Positions 47,518-58,553 are shown, counted from the first letter of the stretch. The stretch is 64,000 nt of DNA from Ampelomyces quisqualis (GCA_018398575.1 JAGTXZ010000020.1:2852001-2916000), one strand, 5' to 3'. Numbers and translations are program-made. Notes: generated by a model not told the origin, from the letters alone.

Positions 47518-49478
47518 TCAAACATCATTCCGTTCCAGGAACCGTACGAAGACCGGCGCCTTCCACCACATGACATGGCAATGCGAAACAGCTTCAAAAT
47601 CTAGGTCCTTGTTTATGAATTCCAAGTCGTACGTGAAAAGCATCTTAGCCATAATAGATGCCATCTGCATGAAAGCAAAGCTTTTATGTCAGTGACGAGT
47701 TAGCCGAGAATAATGCGGGGATGGGATAGCCCTCAAATCCAAAGATTGGAAGGAGGAACAAGAAGAAGGGACATACTTTCTTCCAATGCAAGCCCTATAA
47801 CCCAAGGAAAACGGCTGACTCGCCTCCTTGACATCCCCTGAATTCTCTCCCGTATCTCCTTCCAGCCATCTTTCCGGCACAAATCGCTCCGGATCGCGGA
47901 AATACTTCTCATCGTGTGTAACGCTGAATGCGCTTGTGTATACTTCTGTTCCTTTAGGGATCCACACACCGTCTATCTGACAGCCTGGCGAAATGCGCGG
48001 GAAGCCCAATGACCCGGGGGGCAAAATGCGGAGGCTTTCGTGGAGCACTGCTTGGAGATAAGGCAGTTGCTGTGCGGATGTCGCGTCAATGTTTGTGTAA
48101 TGCTTGTACCGGGTGCGGATTTCATGGGTTAGTTTGTGAAGCGTGGCTGGGGTTTTCAAGAGGTAGTAGGTTGCTGCTGCAAGGCAAGTTGCGGTTGTCT
48201 CTCCCCCGGCAATACTATTTACGGGTTAGGAACTATTCGGCGAGGAAAATGGTCGAGGAATAAAAGGATAGATAAAAAGCGGTGGGAGAAAGAAGAATAG
48301 TGTTTACGTACATCAGTGTCGACGCATGAGCCGTCATCTCCTCCTCTGGAACCGCCCGACTCTTCACTTGGCTCACGAGGTTGGTTAGAAAATCTTGCCT
48401 CATACTGATATCCTCTAGACGCCGCTTGACCTTGCGTCGCGCATCGTTGGAGTGCTGGTTCCTCACGGACACGGTCAGGCCTGGCAGCAACCATTTACCC
48501 AATGTCGCCAGCAACGAAAATCTGCGGAGATTGTCAACCAGCGTGATCTCCAGAAGATGGCTCAGGATGAGGTCGATCCATGCGTGATGCTTTTCTTTCT
48601 CGATGCAGTGGAAGCTTTCGCCAAAGGCCATCTCGCCGAGTATGTCGAAGGTTACCATTTCCAGCCACTCGACGATGTTGATACCCCGTTCTTCAGTTTT
48701 GGCGCTGAGTATGCCGATTTTCCTGGTGAATTCTGGAAGGGAAGATTTTCTTGTCAGTCTTGATACTAGGCAGGAAACGCGATGACTCCAACCTGCTCCA
48801 GCTCTCTGATCATCAAACGGTTGAAAAGTGTTCAAAAGCGACCCCACAGGATTTACGGGGAAACCGTTTTCGAAGGGAATTGGAAAGACAAATGAATCAC
48901 CCACCATCAACAACATTTTGCACAATAGCCTCCTGCTGCTGCAAGGCCTTTACGCTGAACGCCGCTGTCAAATTCTTCTTCTTCCGCGCATGCGTCGCTG
49001 GGTCTCTCTCAGACCCAATACACCCTGTCTTGAAGCCTGCGCCGTAAATATCGTAGAATTCGCCCTTGATCAGCTGTGACTGGCCAGGTGGCGGGAAGCC
49101 ATAGATAGCTTTCCACGACGATGCCGACGCAAAAGATAGCTCGTTTGGCGATACGCGAAATACAGGCCCGTGTCGCTTGTGCTCGGCTTGAATGGCACGG
49201 TGAGAGCGACCGGACATGGTGTGGTAGAAGCGCCATAGCTGTAGGGGAAGAGAGGTGTTAATCTTTGGGTTATTGGGGTGAAGGAAGAAAGAAGAACGCA
49301 CAAGTGTGGATCGGGCCCAGAAAGGGCCGGGGAAGCGTGCGAGTGGGTGAAGGTAGATGTTATAGATGATATGGATGAATGTGATGGTAAAAGCTAGACT
49401 GGTGAAGAGGAGAATTGTATCGCGAATGCTGGACGTAAGTGGCCAGTGAAGAGACGGCTTGCGCGTGGAGTCGTCCAT
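47518..49478 (-). CDS. Cytochrome P450 monooxygenase 1 (isotrichodermin C-15 hydroxylase-like)
   Basis: Heme-thiolate monooxygenase expected in the ER membrane. My gene model: exons 49478-48905, 48732-48312, 48214-47777 and 47680-47518, which join in frame to 531 residues. Introns are GT-AG of 172, 97 and 96 bp. Seen: a membrane anchor at about residues 20-45, the proline hinge HPLARFPGP, I-helix AGGETT (334-339), ExxR as ESLR (391-394), PERF/W region, and heme loop FSLGYRACIGR with Cys at about 474. The style (SSWKAIYGF, EFYD, TFDILGEMAFGESF) is that of the CYP65-like group of secondary-metabolism P450s. It is a paralogue of the P450 at 58761-60644. The first intron is long and may hide a second splice. 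The substrate is unknown, but the setting suggests oxidation of the cluster's polyketide. Confidence 0.88.
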
Positions 49479-50104
49479 TTTGGCTGAGCATCTGCGGGTT
49501 GAAAAAGTCTCGTTTGATGCAGGCGTTTATATGATCTGGCTCCGGTGTGATGGTAAATATGGTGGCTTCACATCAAATGCGAGAAGGTAGGAAGTTGAGC
49601 GTGGTAATTTGGTAAACCGAATGACGAGCACTTTGAGCTTAGTTAATTTACACTCAACGGTCAGGTTCGTTCATGTAAACGAGGAGTTGTTGGTCGTACA
49701 ATTGTATGCTAAGACGAAGTTTCAGGTACCGAGTGACACGAAGCTCGTTGGACATGACGGCTCTGACGTTTTAGGTAATGACCGATTCGGCAAGATGGAC
49801 GCAGCCGCCGCCGAAACAACATCGTCCCGGGTTGATTCCAGTAAGCATAGCAGCCACAAGAGTTCACGAGACCGGAAACCTAACAGTATCTTTACTCTGC
49901 GGGAATATGTTGCACTAATTGCCTATGAATGACAATCTTTTCTCGTTTTTGGAACAATTCTTTTCACATTGGTCAGAATTAGGGTGTTGTAAAGAAAAAA
50001 ATCAATTATCGACAGCAACACAAACTCCTTGAAACCCAAACACAGCCCTAGTTCTTCAGAGAGAATTCTCCGTTGTCGCCCTCTTCTCCTGCAATAACTT
50101 TGTC
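49479..50104. promoter_or_regulatory. Shared upstream region of two divergent P450 genes
   Basis: 626 bp between the two start codons, so it must hold both promoters. A 107-codon frame (from TTG at 49609; first ATG at 49621) shows no domain and looks accidental. I see no convincing palindromic factor site. Confidence 0.55.
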
Positions 50105-51982
50105 ATGGCTGCATTCGTCTTCCTAGCACTGGCCCTCCTCACGTACCAAGTCCTCTACAAAACCTACCAACTCCGTCTCCACATTCGTGCTGCAAGAGTC
50201 ACCGGCCTACCATACAAACTCTCCATAATTCACGAGCTCGAGATATGGGCGTACGTCACCGACCCAATGTTGAGACGGGCTTGTCGCGCGCGGTTATTGC
50301 GTGGTGAAGGCTGGCCCCGCTGGGCGCGCTTCATGATCAAAGACTGGCACTATGAAGATCGTCGGCGTGCGCACGAAGAATTCGGCGCCGCTTTCCTAGT
50401 TGTGTCGCCTGCAGGCATGGTGTGTTATGTTGGCGAGGCAGATGCGGCCGTGCAGGTGCTCACGAGGAGGAAAGCGTTTGTAAAGCCGAGTGAGAAGATG
50501 AGTTGCGTTCGCCCCTTGCTATCATAGATTCGCTTCTTCCTTCGTCTGATAGGTTTCTTGGCTTCTTTAGAGAGGAGATGTGTTGCTAATCTCATGATGT
50601 GTAGAAATGCTCGAACCTTTTGGTCCAAACGTCGTTTCGGTTGATGGCGACCGCTGGCGCTTCCACCTAGCAATCACATTGCCGCCGTTTACAGCGGATA
50701 ATGTCCTCGGAATGCTGTGGGAAGAGACTTGTCGGCAAGTAGACGTAATGGCCGCGGCGTGGCAGCGGGCGGGTGATGGGGCGAGCATGAAGCGGAACGT
50801 ATATTCGCTGACTTTGAACACCATGTCACACGTTGGGTTTGGCAAACAAAATGAGTGGACAGATGGGCTGGACGGGATTCCTCAAGGACACACCCTGTCG
50901 CTTGTCGGTGCCATCTACGCGGTTGTTATGCACTTACCGCATATCCTTTTGCTGCCGAAACGTATATTGAAGCTAGTGAGTCCCAAGGCGTATGAGGGTT
51001 ATGAAGAACTGGAAGGATATATGACAGAGCTGTTGGCGCAGGAGAGAATACGTCTGCTCAATGATATCACCTCCGCGGAGTCTTCCAGGGAGACGCTGCT
51101 AACAGCCGTCCTGCGATCGAATAATACCTCAAAGCTGGGGGGCGATTCACTGAATGACACGGAAGTCAAGGGGAATATCTTCATGTTCCTGCTAGCCGGA
51201 TATGATACAACAGCCAACACTATACTCTTCTGCTCCACCACGCTCGCACTCTATCCGGCGATCCAAGATCGCCTTATTGAAGAAGTCGACCGCGTCTGGA
51301 CCGAAGCTGAACAGGCGGGCCGCTCGGAACTCTCAATAGTCCACGATATGCCGAAGTTTCGCTATCTCATTGCATTTATGGTACGCACATTTTCATTGTT
51401 GCGTCCCGATATCGTCAAGCGTTGCTAGCCGAGCTCGCTCAACTAACGCATTGTAATTAGTATGAAGTTATGCGGGTTTTCCCCATTGTTCTCCCGATTG
51501 CACGCGAGACATCTGGTCAACATGCGTTATCCCTCGGTGACACCACCTATTCTCTGCCATCTCGCACAGGTGTTATTGTCAATAATACCGCAATCCACCA
51601 CGACTCTGGTAATTGGCCTAGTCCGAGCGTCATCGACCCCCGCAGGTGGATGGTGACCGATCCGCATGCATTCGATCCGAGCAAGCCAGTATCTCTAGAG
51701 CAAGAAACGGAGATGAGTGAAGGTCAAGTGAAGATTCCAGGTCATCGACGCGGCACATTCATGTGCTTCGGTGAAGGGCCTCGGGCGTGTCTTGGGCGTA
51801 ACTTTGCGAAGACAGAATTTGTTGCTTTCTATAGCAGGTTGTTGCGGAAGTATAGGTTAGGACTTGGAGTTGGTGTTGATGCGGAGCTGGTGGAGAAGTC
51901 GATCCGGCTGCGAAGTGGTGGGTCGCCTGTCACGTTGATTCCGCCCGAAGACGTGCCGATCAATCTTGTGAAACGGTGGTGA
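50105..51982 (+). CDS. Cytochrome P450 monooxygenase 2
   Basis: My model: exons 50105-50501, 50605-51380 and 51461-51982, in frame, 564 residues. Introns: 103 bp with branch-like tgctaat, and 80 bp with ctaac near 51443. Seen: hydrophobic N-terminal anchor (FVFLALALLTYQVLY), GPNVVSVDGDRWRFH (the WxxxR region with His for Arg), I-helix AGYDTT at about 330-335, ExxR as EVMR (393-396), DPRRW, and heme loop FGEGPRACLGRNFA with Cys at about 501. It belongs to a different P450 family from the other two in the cluster, closer to the CYP clan with 'KP..MYKMLE.FGPNV' text. Divergent from P450 1. Probably an oxidative tailoring enzyme; substrate unknown. Confidence 0.88.
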
Positions 51983-52300
51983 TAAAAATGTTAAACAATG
52001 CCGGGAGAAAGAAAATGAAGAATATCACAAGCTGCTTGACCTGATCAGTTGCTGTATTAGCTTTGGTGTTTGCCTGTAGTATTTAGCGTCGGAAACATGA
52101 TGCAATGAAGTAGAATATGTAGTTGTTGTTTCTAGAACAAATCTAGTAATAGAGATGAGTTGCTTTCAAAGACATGACCAGTGTGATATTGGTCATCGTC
52201 GTGCAGTGATGCCGCAGGTAGGTAGATAAAGGACTTCGCTTGATGCTTCAAGTATGCCGCTTGAACCCATGCATTCACATAGTCTCAAGCCCGCATAAAG
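51983..52300. other. Short intergenic between converging genes
   Basis: 318 bp, the 3' ends of P450 2 (+) and the SDR (-). Nothing else seen. Confidence 0.6.
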
Positions 52301-53280
52301 TTACAGATACTGCGCAAGCTCTGCCTCCGTCCAGTTCCACAACTTCGCCTTTAGCTCTGGATCCTCGCTAGATTTAGTTTTGTCGTTTGACAGTTTACCG
52401 ACAGGCACGTAAAAGCCACCGTTCTGAACACTTTTCTTCTTTGCCGTAGCAGCCCAGAGCAGGTTGTAAGTGCCTTGCTCGGGCGTGAGCATCTGTCCTA
52501 TATTCGGCAGATAAACTAGCATCTTCTGGCTCCAAGTGAGGTCTGTGACCAAAGCTGTCTTGACAACGCCTGGATGAATGGCAAAGGACAGAATGTTGGG
52601 GTATCTTGCGGCCAACTCTCGCGCATACAGCAGGTTGGCCAACTTGCTTTGGCCATAGCGAAGCCATGGTCCCAGCATAGGTAGATCTTGCTCGGTCTTC
52701 AACTTGTCGAATTGGATGCCACCAGAGGGCGTGCCCTTCCAAGCGACGGAAGTGACCAGAATTATGCGGGCATCGATGCCTGGTACTGCGGCCGTCTTCT
52801 CGAGCAAAGGCAATAGTTTGCGGATCAGGAGTGAATGACCCAGCTGGTTGGTAGCGAAGTGGATCTCATAGCCGTCTTTGCTAACGCCTACCGGTTTAGC
52901 CATTATGCCGGCGCAGCAAACCAATACATCAAGGCGCTCTGTGATGGTGGACAGGATGTTGGTGGCTGCTGACACCACCGAAGCGTTGCTGGCAAAGTCG
53001 CATGGTACGAATGTTAGCTTCACCCCCTGCGGCGCATGCGAGATCAAGGCTTCGGCAGCCTTAGCGTTACGACCCGTGAAAAGAATATGTGCGGGGTTGT
53101 GTTTAGCCAGTTCGACAACGGAACCGCTGCCAACACCTGCAGTGCCTGCGTCGGGTTAGTTACATGCGAAAGACCAAATCAGAAGCTCCGAACGGGCCGT
53201 GACTGACCTCCGGTGATAAGAATAACTTTCCCTGACAAGTCGGGGATTGCCTTTCTGGGGTTGAAGTCAAGGTCAGGCAT
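52301..53280 (-). CDS. Short-chain dehydrogenase/reductase 1 (WWOX/retinol dehydrogenase-like)
   Basis: NAD(P)-dependent oxidoreductase with a Rossmann fold. My model: exon 1 53280-53208, a 62 bp intron, exon 2 53145-52301; 305 residues. The intron splits the nucleotide motif: ITGG joins to TAGVGSG (residues 22-32), giving TGxxxGxG. Other signs: CCAG (101-104) in place of NNAG, catalytic Ser at 157 (ILVTSVAW), and YGQSK with Tyr188 and Lys192. The C-terminus is typical of the retinol dehydrogenase-like group (HPGVVKTAL, EQGTYNLLWAAT). Start chosen because MPDLDFNPRKAIPDLSGKV is the normal lead-in. Likely reduces a ketone or oxidises an alcohol in the cluster pathway; substrate unknown. Confidence 0.9.
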
Positions 53281-54500
53281 GATGGGAGTCCTTGATGGTG
53301 ATCTTTGACGGTAGTCTTTAGTCGCAGCCTCAGCGGCGGGTCTGTTCGCGATGGGTGTCTGGCAGGTTAGTTGGAGTTGAAGTTATGCCATCGTGTGGAG
53401 AGCGCGTACTGCTGATTGCGTGAGCTCCAAGATTGGAGAAGGCGCCCTGGAAAGACAGCGAGAGAAGAAGTAGACGCACAGGGTCAGGAAACGAACGATT
53501 TGGATGCGTTAGAGGATGCGGGCGTGACTTGTACCGGATAGTGTGACAGAGAGGGGCTGGAACTTGCTTCGAGAGCCCCGTATGTATTTCACATCTCACG
53601 TGTTTATGTACTTGTACGGCGTGATTTGCAGAAACCTGCATCTAACCGAGACGGCAAAATTAAACAGGTTGGAAGAAGACTGAGACGTGCAAGCTGACTG
53701 CACCGCGTACAACCTACTGCTGGATCGTACAACCTTATTTCCAGCAACTTACTCACCTTGTTCTCCCTAGATTGCTGATTTGTGCGAGAAGGTATCGAAT
53801 GCGAGAGACCCACTCATGGCTGATGTATTCCGGCCTCAAACCCATGCATTGCGAATTATATACCTCATGCGGGTCAGATCGAGAAGAACGCAAGGATGAT
53901 GTTCAATTGTACGGAGACCTATCGATACTACAGATTGAAGCGCTTCTCAATCTGGTCTCTTGTGAATTGAATCTGCGAGCAGAGGAAACATCCTGGAAAA
54001 GTTGCCGGTTCGAAAAGTTTCAAAGCACATTCCCCGATACTGAAGTCTGGACAGTTATGTTAAGTTGGCAAAGCGCCTGTCTTTGTCGCGACTCAGAACG
54101 CCGCCGGGTAGGTGTCACCCGAAGTGGTGCTGGAACTCATTGTATATGACCCGCTCTATAGCAGGACAACTGCATGAGTAGGGTTCTGCCCGACAGTACG
54201 TAGCTTCTGCTGTTACTCTCACGTTGGCACCAATATGTCATATGTAGATGTCGGTGTGTTGATTGGAGTGACCAAGACCTCTATGCTTACTGTGCAGGAT
54301 GCGGGGACTGCACAGATATGCGATGGTACTAACACCGACAAAACTTATCCCAGATACCATGACACGAGGCGTGCCATTCACCGGGGATCGTGACCTGGGC
54401 ATTCAATAAATATCGGCGTACCTCGCACAAAATCCAACAATTTGGCTCTTGGGTCGCTTGTCATCCCTATATTGTACTTGACTGAGAGTGGGTTTAAGCC
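53281..54500. other. 1.2 kb intergenic upstream of SDR 1 and the regulator
   Basis: Divergent promoter space. The longest frame (plus strand 53772-54149) opens with TTG and has no domain or splice logic. I see no gene here. Confidence 0.5.
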
Positions 54501-55750
54501 ATGTACGGCACGTGGCGATTTGACTCCAAGTCGGAGGACAATGTGCTAGTCCAAAAACCTGTTGATCCAACATGTGCCCGGCCTGTTGTCCAACAGGCCT
54601 GCGAGTCGTGTCGTAGCAAAAAGGTATCCATTCCCAAGACAAGATCATGCTTCACACACATTCTATGATTAGCTCATAGGCGCTGCAGATAAAATGTTCG
54701 GGGACACGCCCGGAGTGCAATCGCTGCAAGGTCCTCAACAAGCCTTGCGTCTACTCCAAAGGGTCGCCCCGGCGAAGGAGCACAAAGGCTACCGGAGCCC
54801 CAGCACGCACTTTTGCACAACCGCACGCACAACATACACGTGAAGCCACACATGCAGGAGACATCCAATCACAGAATTCACCAGAGCCTGACAAGACACA
54901 AGAATCATCGCCCAAGCTGCAGCATGAACTTGATGCATCGTCGATGGCGGTTGTCGCTGAAAACGCCCCAGCAATGGGCCACAGCGACTTCATCATGGAT
55001 CAGGCGTGGCCCAGCCCGTTGGGCCCAGCGGATCAGATGGATGCCACTTCAGGCGCGTCCATACCAACACCAATAGAGCATTGGTACAGTACTCCCAACA
55101 CGTTCGAGTCCGACATGGCGGCTAGCTACATCAGTTTGTGGACGCCAATGACAGAAGCTGCAAACGCACAGCCCCTTGAAATGACATCGCCCCAGATGGG
55201 CAAGGCCAAGAGAGTGAGCGCAGGGCTGCTGCCGACGCCGACGAGCACGTCTTCTTCGCGCGACTCATCGGCAGGGGCGGCGACGCGTGAGTCGTGCTCG
55301 TGTCTGCAACACGTCGTCTTCCTCGTGCACGAGCTCGAGACGGCGAAGATGGACAGCGTGGACGGGCAGATGGCGTGGCACAAAGAAGCCATCGACTACG
55401 GGCAAGCCATGATGGTGTGCGAGTCGTGCTCGCGACGGCCCGAGAACCTCATGATGTTGACGTTTCTGGCCGAACGGCTGTTGCAGCTCAGCGAGGCAGT
55501 CTTGAGGCGGTGGGCGCAGCCGGACGGCGAGGGCGAGGAAAGAGTGCCGTTCATGTTCGGTGAGCTTGAGATTGGCTCTGCGCCAGAATGGGACACGTTG
55601 GTGTTGAGCCTAGCAGCGGTCCAGCTCGGCGCGCTCAGGCGGCTGCTAGCTCAGGCCAAGAAGAGTGCCGAAGCGGTACGGGCCGAAACAGTGTGTACAA
55701 GGGGGGTGCATGAATCGATGAGTAGTGGGGCGCTGGCGCCCAGGCCATAG
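54501..55750 (+). pseudogene. AflR-like Zn2Cys6 transcription factor, C-terminus replaced by a transposon
   Basis: Likely pathway-specific activator of the cluster. Exon 1 54501-54623, a 65 bp intron, exon 2 54689 onward. The zinc cluster is at residues 34-61: CESCRSKK | IKCSGTRPEC, NRC, C at 61; six Cys in C-x2-C-x6-C-x6-C-x2-C-x6-C. The intron splits it, as is common. A basic, Pro/Ser/Gln-rich linker follows, then an AflR-type domain (CSCLQHVVFLVHELE, CESCSRRPENLMMLTFLAERL). At 55697 the coding sequence runs into a Tc1-type transposon: 17 residues come from its inverted repeat (ending GALAPRP, stop 55748-55750). The lost 29-codon tail lies at 56971-57059. The present product would be 394 residues against 406 before insertion. 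DNA binding could survive; whether activation does is open. Confidence 0.85.
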
Positions 55751-55757
55751 AATTGCA
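55698..55757 (+). repeat. Left terminal inverted repeat of the Tc1 element
   Basis: Begins CAAGGGGGGTGC and contains the internal palindrome ggcgctggcgcc. Pairs with 56909-56968. It supplies the new stop codon of the regulator gene. Confidence 0.92.
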
Positions 55758-55789
55758 TCAAATATTCCTTACTCCAATAGAAAGTTGTA

Positions 55790-56853
55790 TATATTTCATG
55801 AATCAGATATAACAAAGGATGTAATAGCTCCCCATCAACGTCTTACACACTCTGAACGCGCTTGTATACACGCTCTCCGCTACACTGCTAGCTGGCCATG
55901 TACACGGATCTCTTATGAGCTTCAAATCCCATATGAGACTGTACGCCGCTGTTCTTATGAGCAGGTTACTCCTACAAAGCCACGTGGTAGACCACCTCTC
56001 TTAAATACTCCTCTTCGCCAGAGGCTAATCTCTCATGCTACGTCCTCTCACAAGCAGAGGCTTAAGCCATAGGCAGAGGTTGCCTATAAGCTTGGGATTA
56101 ACGTTAACTAACGTACACTTACAAAGGCTTTCCACCATAAGGGCTACTATTGAAGAGTAGCTACAGAGAAGCCTCTTCTTACGCCAAAACATATAAACAA
56201 TTAACTCTAGTAGACAAATACCTGCTTAAATTAGTCTCTTCAAATGTAGGCTAGAATAATCTGGTCAGATAAGGCCTTATTTTAAGTAGGGAGAGGAAAA
56301 GTATACGTAACAAGGCAGGCAGAAGAGAAGTTTCTTCTAGCTTGTTGTGTTCCAAAGTTTAAGGACTACTCAACTGTCTATATCTGGGCGTGTATTAGTA
56401 GAGATGGCTCAAAAGGACCCCTCTTTATTTAGGATAGAGAGATCTATAGGAATATCAACTTACTCTTATATATCACTTATATCCTACTACTTATCTCTTT
56501 CTTCAAACAGGAGCATAAGATTTTCTGTATAGGGATAGCTAATGCTCTCCTTATGCAAGATGGGGCTTCAGCTCATACAGCACAGGCAACAAAGCAGGCT
56601 CTCTATAAGCAGGCAATTAGGCTTCTCTAGTGGCCAGCTAATTCACCAGACTTGAATCCAATTGAGAACGTCTGGAGACTCTTGAAATCAAGGGTTCAGA
56701 AGAGGTTCCCAAAGACAAAGGAGGCTCTGATCCAAGTGATTAGAGAGGAGTAGGATAAGATCCAGCCTCAAGAGATTCAAAAGTACTGCTTGAACATAAG
56801 AGAGAGGTGCCAGGCAGTTATCCAGACTTGTGGAGGTTACACACCATTCTGAG
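55790..56853 (+). pseudogene. Tc1-type DD34E transposase, disabled by stops
   Basis: N-terminal helix-turn-helix region (RLTHSERACIHALRY, then ISYELQIPYETVRR) and GRPPLLNTPLRQRL. The catalytic residues are visible: first Asp in IIWSDKALF (about 56256), second Asp in MQDGASAHTA (about 56562), and Glu in NSPDLNPIENVW (about 56666); 34 residues separate the last two. Ends ...TCGGYTPF, stop at 56851-56853. It has several in-frame TAG/TAA where Gln or Trp is expected (such as before AEVAYKLG), so RIP or drift has killed it, though lightly compared with the left half of the window. It cannot mobilise itself. Confidence 0.88.
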
Positions 56854-56908
56854 CCATGTAACCAGTCCAGTTTGTATGTAAAATACACTGTATTTGTGAC
56901 ATGTTTGA

Positions 56909-56968
56909 TGCAATTCCATGGCCTGGGCGCTAGCGCCCCACTACTTATCGATTCATGCACCCCCCTTG
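56909..56968 (-). repeat. Right terminal inverted repeat of the Tc1 element
   Basis: Reverse complement of 55698-55757 with a few transitions, ending ...GCACCCCCCTTG before TA. Confidence 0.92.
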
Positions 56969-56970
56969 TA

Positions 56971-57059
56971 AGAAAGTGGTTCACTCCGAGAAGCTAGCGG
57001 GCGAGCTGATAGAGCGGCTGCGGTGGACGGCATGGATAGGGATAGTAGTGAAACAGTAA
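56971..57059 (+). pseudogene. Detached 3' tail of the AflR-like regulator
   Basis: If the transposon and one TA are ignored, the reading frame broken at 55697 resumes here without a shift and runs 29 codons, including KLAGELIERLRWTAW, to TAA at 57057-57059. The amphipathic, Arg/Trp-containing end looks like a natural C-terminal helix. It shows no decay of its own, which points to a recent insertion. Confidence 0.8.
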
Positions 57060-57236
57060 TTGCTACTGTACTGGGTCTATTGATAGAGAATACGGTAGCT
57101 TTTACCTTGACATTTTTCTCTACTTCACTCTTTCACTTTCCATGTATATAATCTACCAAACAGTGAATACTTAGTCAATACTTTGTCAATTACTCCGTAC
57201 GGAGCACTTTTCTGTTATTTACTACCGTACTTTTTA
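57060..57236. other. Short spacer with a palindrome
   Basis: No gene. Contains the 12 bp perfect palindrome CTCCGTACGGAG at 57193-57204. Confidence 0.6.
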
Positions 57237-57468
57237 GATTTGAGATGAGGAGCCGAGCTAGTGTAGGTCCCGACTCGGCTTCGAGGCTTTAAGCCAGTCA
57301 AAACTTCTGCATCACCACGCACCGCCACGCAACGCCACGCACCGCCACGCAACGCCACGCACCGCCACGCACTGCCACACACTGCCACAGCAGCTGTCAT
57401 TGGGCCATTAGCTTAAATTCCGGGGCCGAGTCGGGACTGGACACTAGCTCGGCTCCTCATCTCAAATC
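57237..57468. mobile_element. MITE with TA duplication and minisatellite core
   Basis: 232 bp with about 46 bp inverted repeats: gatttgagatgaggagccga at the left end, and its complement at the right (57424-57468). TA lies on both sides (57235-57236, 57469-57470). No coding capacity. The TA target and long inverted repeats suggest mobilisation by a Tc1/mariner-type transposase, but its ends differ from those of the neighbouring Tc1 element (CAAGGGGGG), so that one is not its parent. Confidence 0.85.
57312..57392. repeat. 10-bp minisatellite inside the MITE
   Basis: About eight tandem units alternating caccgccacg and caacgccacg, decaying to cactgccaca at the right side. Repeat number is likely to vary between strains. 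Confidence 0.9.
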
Positions 57469-57623
57469 TATACTATGGCTGCGCGCTAAGCCTATTCTAG
57501 CTACGCTAGCTGGTGAATGATTACCAAGCAATCACTAAGCAAACCCGCACGGACGGTCAAGTCTTCGTATGATATAACACCAACAACGTGCTGCCGGTAC
57601 ACAAGCCAAGGTTCCTGACTTGT
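57469..57623. other. Spacer downstream of SDR 2
   Basis: 155 bp, no feature seen. Confidence 0.6.
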
Positions 57624-58553
57624 CTAGGTGCGGAAATCCGTCGCTGACTGTTGCAGGCCCGTCAGACGCTCGTTCTCCCGCCCAAACCACCACGGCCGCA
57701 GATCCGCCAGCGGCTCTTCCAGCTCAGTGTATGTCGCCCCCAGCGTCAGGATGATGCGGCCGTTCCAGCGCTCTCCGTCCGTGTACCGCTCGCCCGCGCG
57801 CTCTTTTCCATAGACTGCCACACGGCGGGGCTGTCTGGCCGTGGCAGCGTAGACCAGCGCGCGCCCGACGTGCTCCGCGGTGCTGACGGGGAGGCCCATT
57901 GCGATGATGGGGGCGGCGAGGTCGCGTGGAAGCAGGCGGGTGATGGTGGCCGCTGGGGCGACGGCGTTGATGGTGATGCCGTCTCCGGGGACCCTCGAGC
58001 GGAGTGCGCGCACGAGGCCAACGAGCCCAGCCTTCACCGCCGCGTAGACGGGGAGGCTCTGCTCCGGGGCATAGGCCGTTGCGCTGGTCGTCACGACAAT
58101 GCTGCCCTGCGTGCCGTTCCGGCGCATCGTGCTCCATGCCAGCTTGACCAGATACAAGACGCCGCGCAGGTTCACGTCCAGCACCCGCTGGAAGCTGTCG
58201 TCGGGCGCACACAGCTGGCCGTTGTCGTCGAACGTGTCGGAAAAATAGTCGCTCCGTTCCGTCACCGCAGCATTGGCAAAGGCGAAGTCGACGTGCCCGA
58301 TGGTGGCAAAAGCAGCGCGAAGCTCCGTCCACGACGAGACGTCGCACTTGTGCAAGTGCAGCCCACTGACATGCTCGTCGGCGTCTGGCTCCGACACGTC
58401 AAGCACGTGCACAACGGCGCCTTTGCGTACCAGCAGTCGTGCTGCGGCAAGGCCAATGCCTGACGCGCCGCCCGTCACGATTGCAGTCTTGCCTTGCAGC
58501 GTAGGTATGCTGCTGTCGTCCAGGTGAATGGATGCCATAGTGGGATTCAACAC
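57624..58553 (-). CDS. Short-chain dehydrogenase/reductase 2
   Basis: Classical SDR of 309 residues in a single exon, GC-rich. TGGASGIG at 27-34 binds NAD(P). NAAV (94-97) replaces NNAG. Catalytic Ser157 (TTSATAYAPE), Tyr170 and Lys174 in YAAVK. The C-terminal part (RPWWFGRENERL) is typical of fungal 15-hydroxyprostaglandin dehydrogenase-like SDRs. Two ATGs are possible: 58553 (MLNPTMASIHL) or 58538 (MASIHL); the second fits relatives as well. Tail-to-head behind P450 3 on the same strand, 207 bp apart, so likely separate transcripts. Probable role: alcohol/ketone interconversion on the polyketide or a pathway intermediate; substrate unknown. Confidence 0.9.
   Translation of the reverse strand: MLNPTMASIHLDDSSIPTLQGKTAIVTGGASGIGLAAARLLVRKGAVVHVLDVSEPDADEHVSGLHLHKCDVSSWTELRAAFATIGHVDFAFANAAVTERSDYFSDTFDDNGQLCAPDDSFQRVLDVNLRGVLYLVKLAWSTMRRNGTQGSIVVTTSATAYAPEQSLPVYAAVKAGLVGLVRALRSRVPGDGITINAVAPAATITRLLPRDLAAPIIAMGLPVSTAEHVGRALVYAATARQPRRVAVYGKERAGERYTDGERWNGRIILTLGATYTELEEPLADLRPWWFGRENERLTGLQQSATDFRT

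Larger units (their letters stand above)
55698..56968 (+). mobile_element. Tc1-type DNA transposon inserted in the regulator gene
   Basis: 1271 bp bounded by TA on both sides (55696-55697 and 56969-56970), the Tc1/mariner target duplication. Terminal inverted repeats of about 60 bp start CAAGGGGGGTGCATGAATCGAT and extend to tgcatcaa, with only a few mismatches (left 55698-55757, right 56909-56968). It encodes one DD34E transposase on the plus strand, now broken. Confidence 0.93.

Noticed and set aside
47107..47695. Overlapping plus-strand frames near the end of P450 1
   Set aside because: The second is antisense to the last P450 exon and both lack domains.
49609..49932. 107-codon frame between two P450 genes
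   Set aside because: Opens with TTG, no domain, lies in divergent promoter space; treated as chance.
53772..54149. 125-codon frame upstream of the regulator
   Set aside because: Non-ATG start, no recognisable motif or splice sites; no support for a gene.
56688..56984. Minus-strand 98-codon frame ending in text like the regulator's tail
   Set aside because: It is the right inverted repeat and the complement of the transposase; the similarity is due to the repeat itself.
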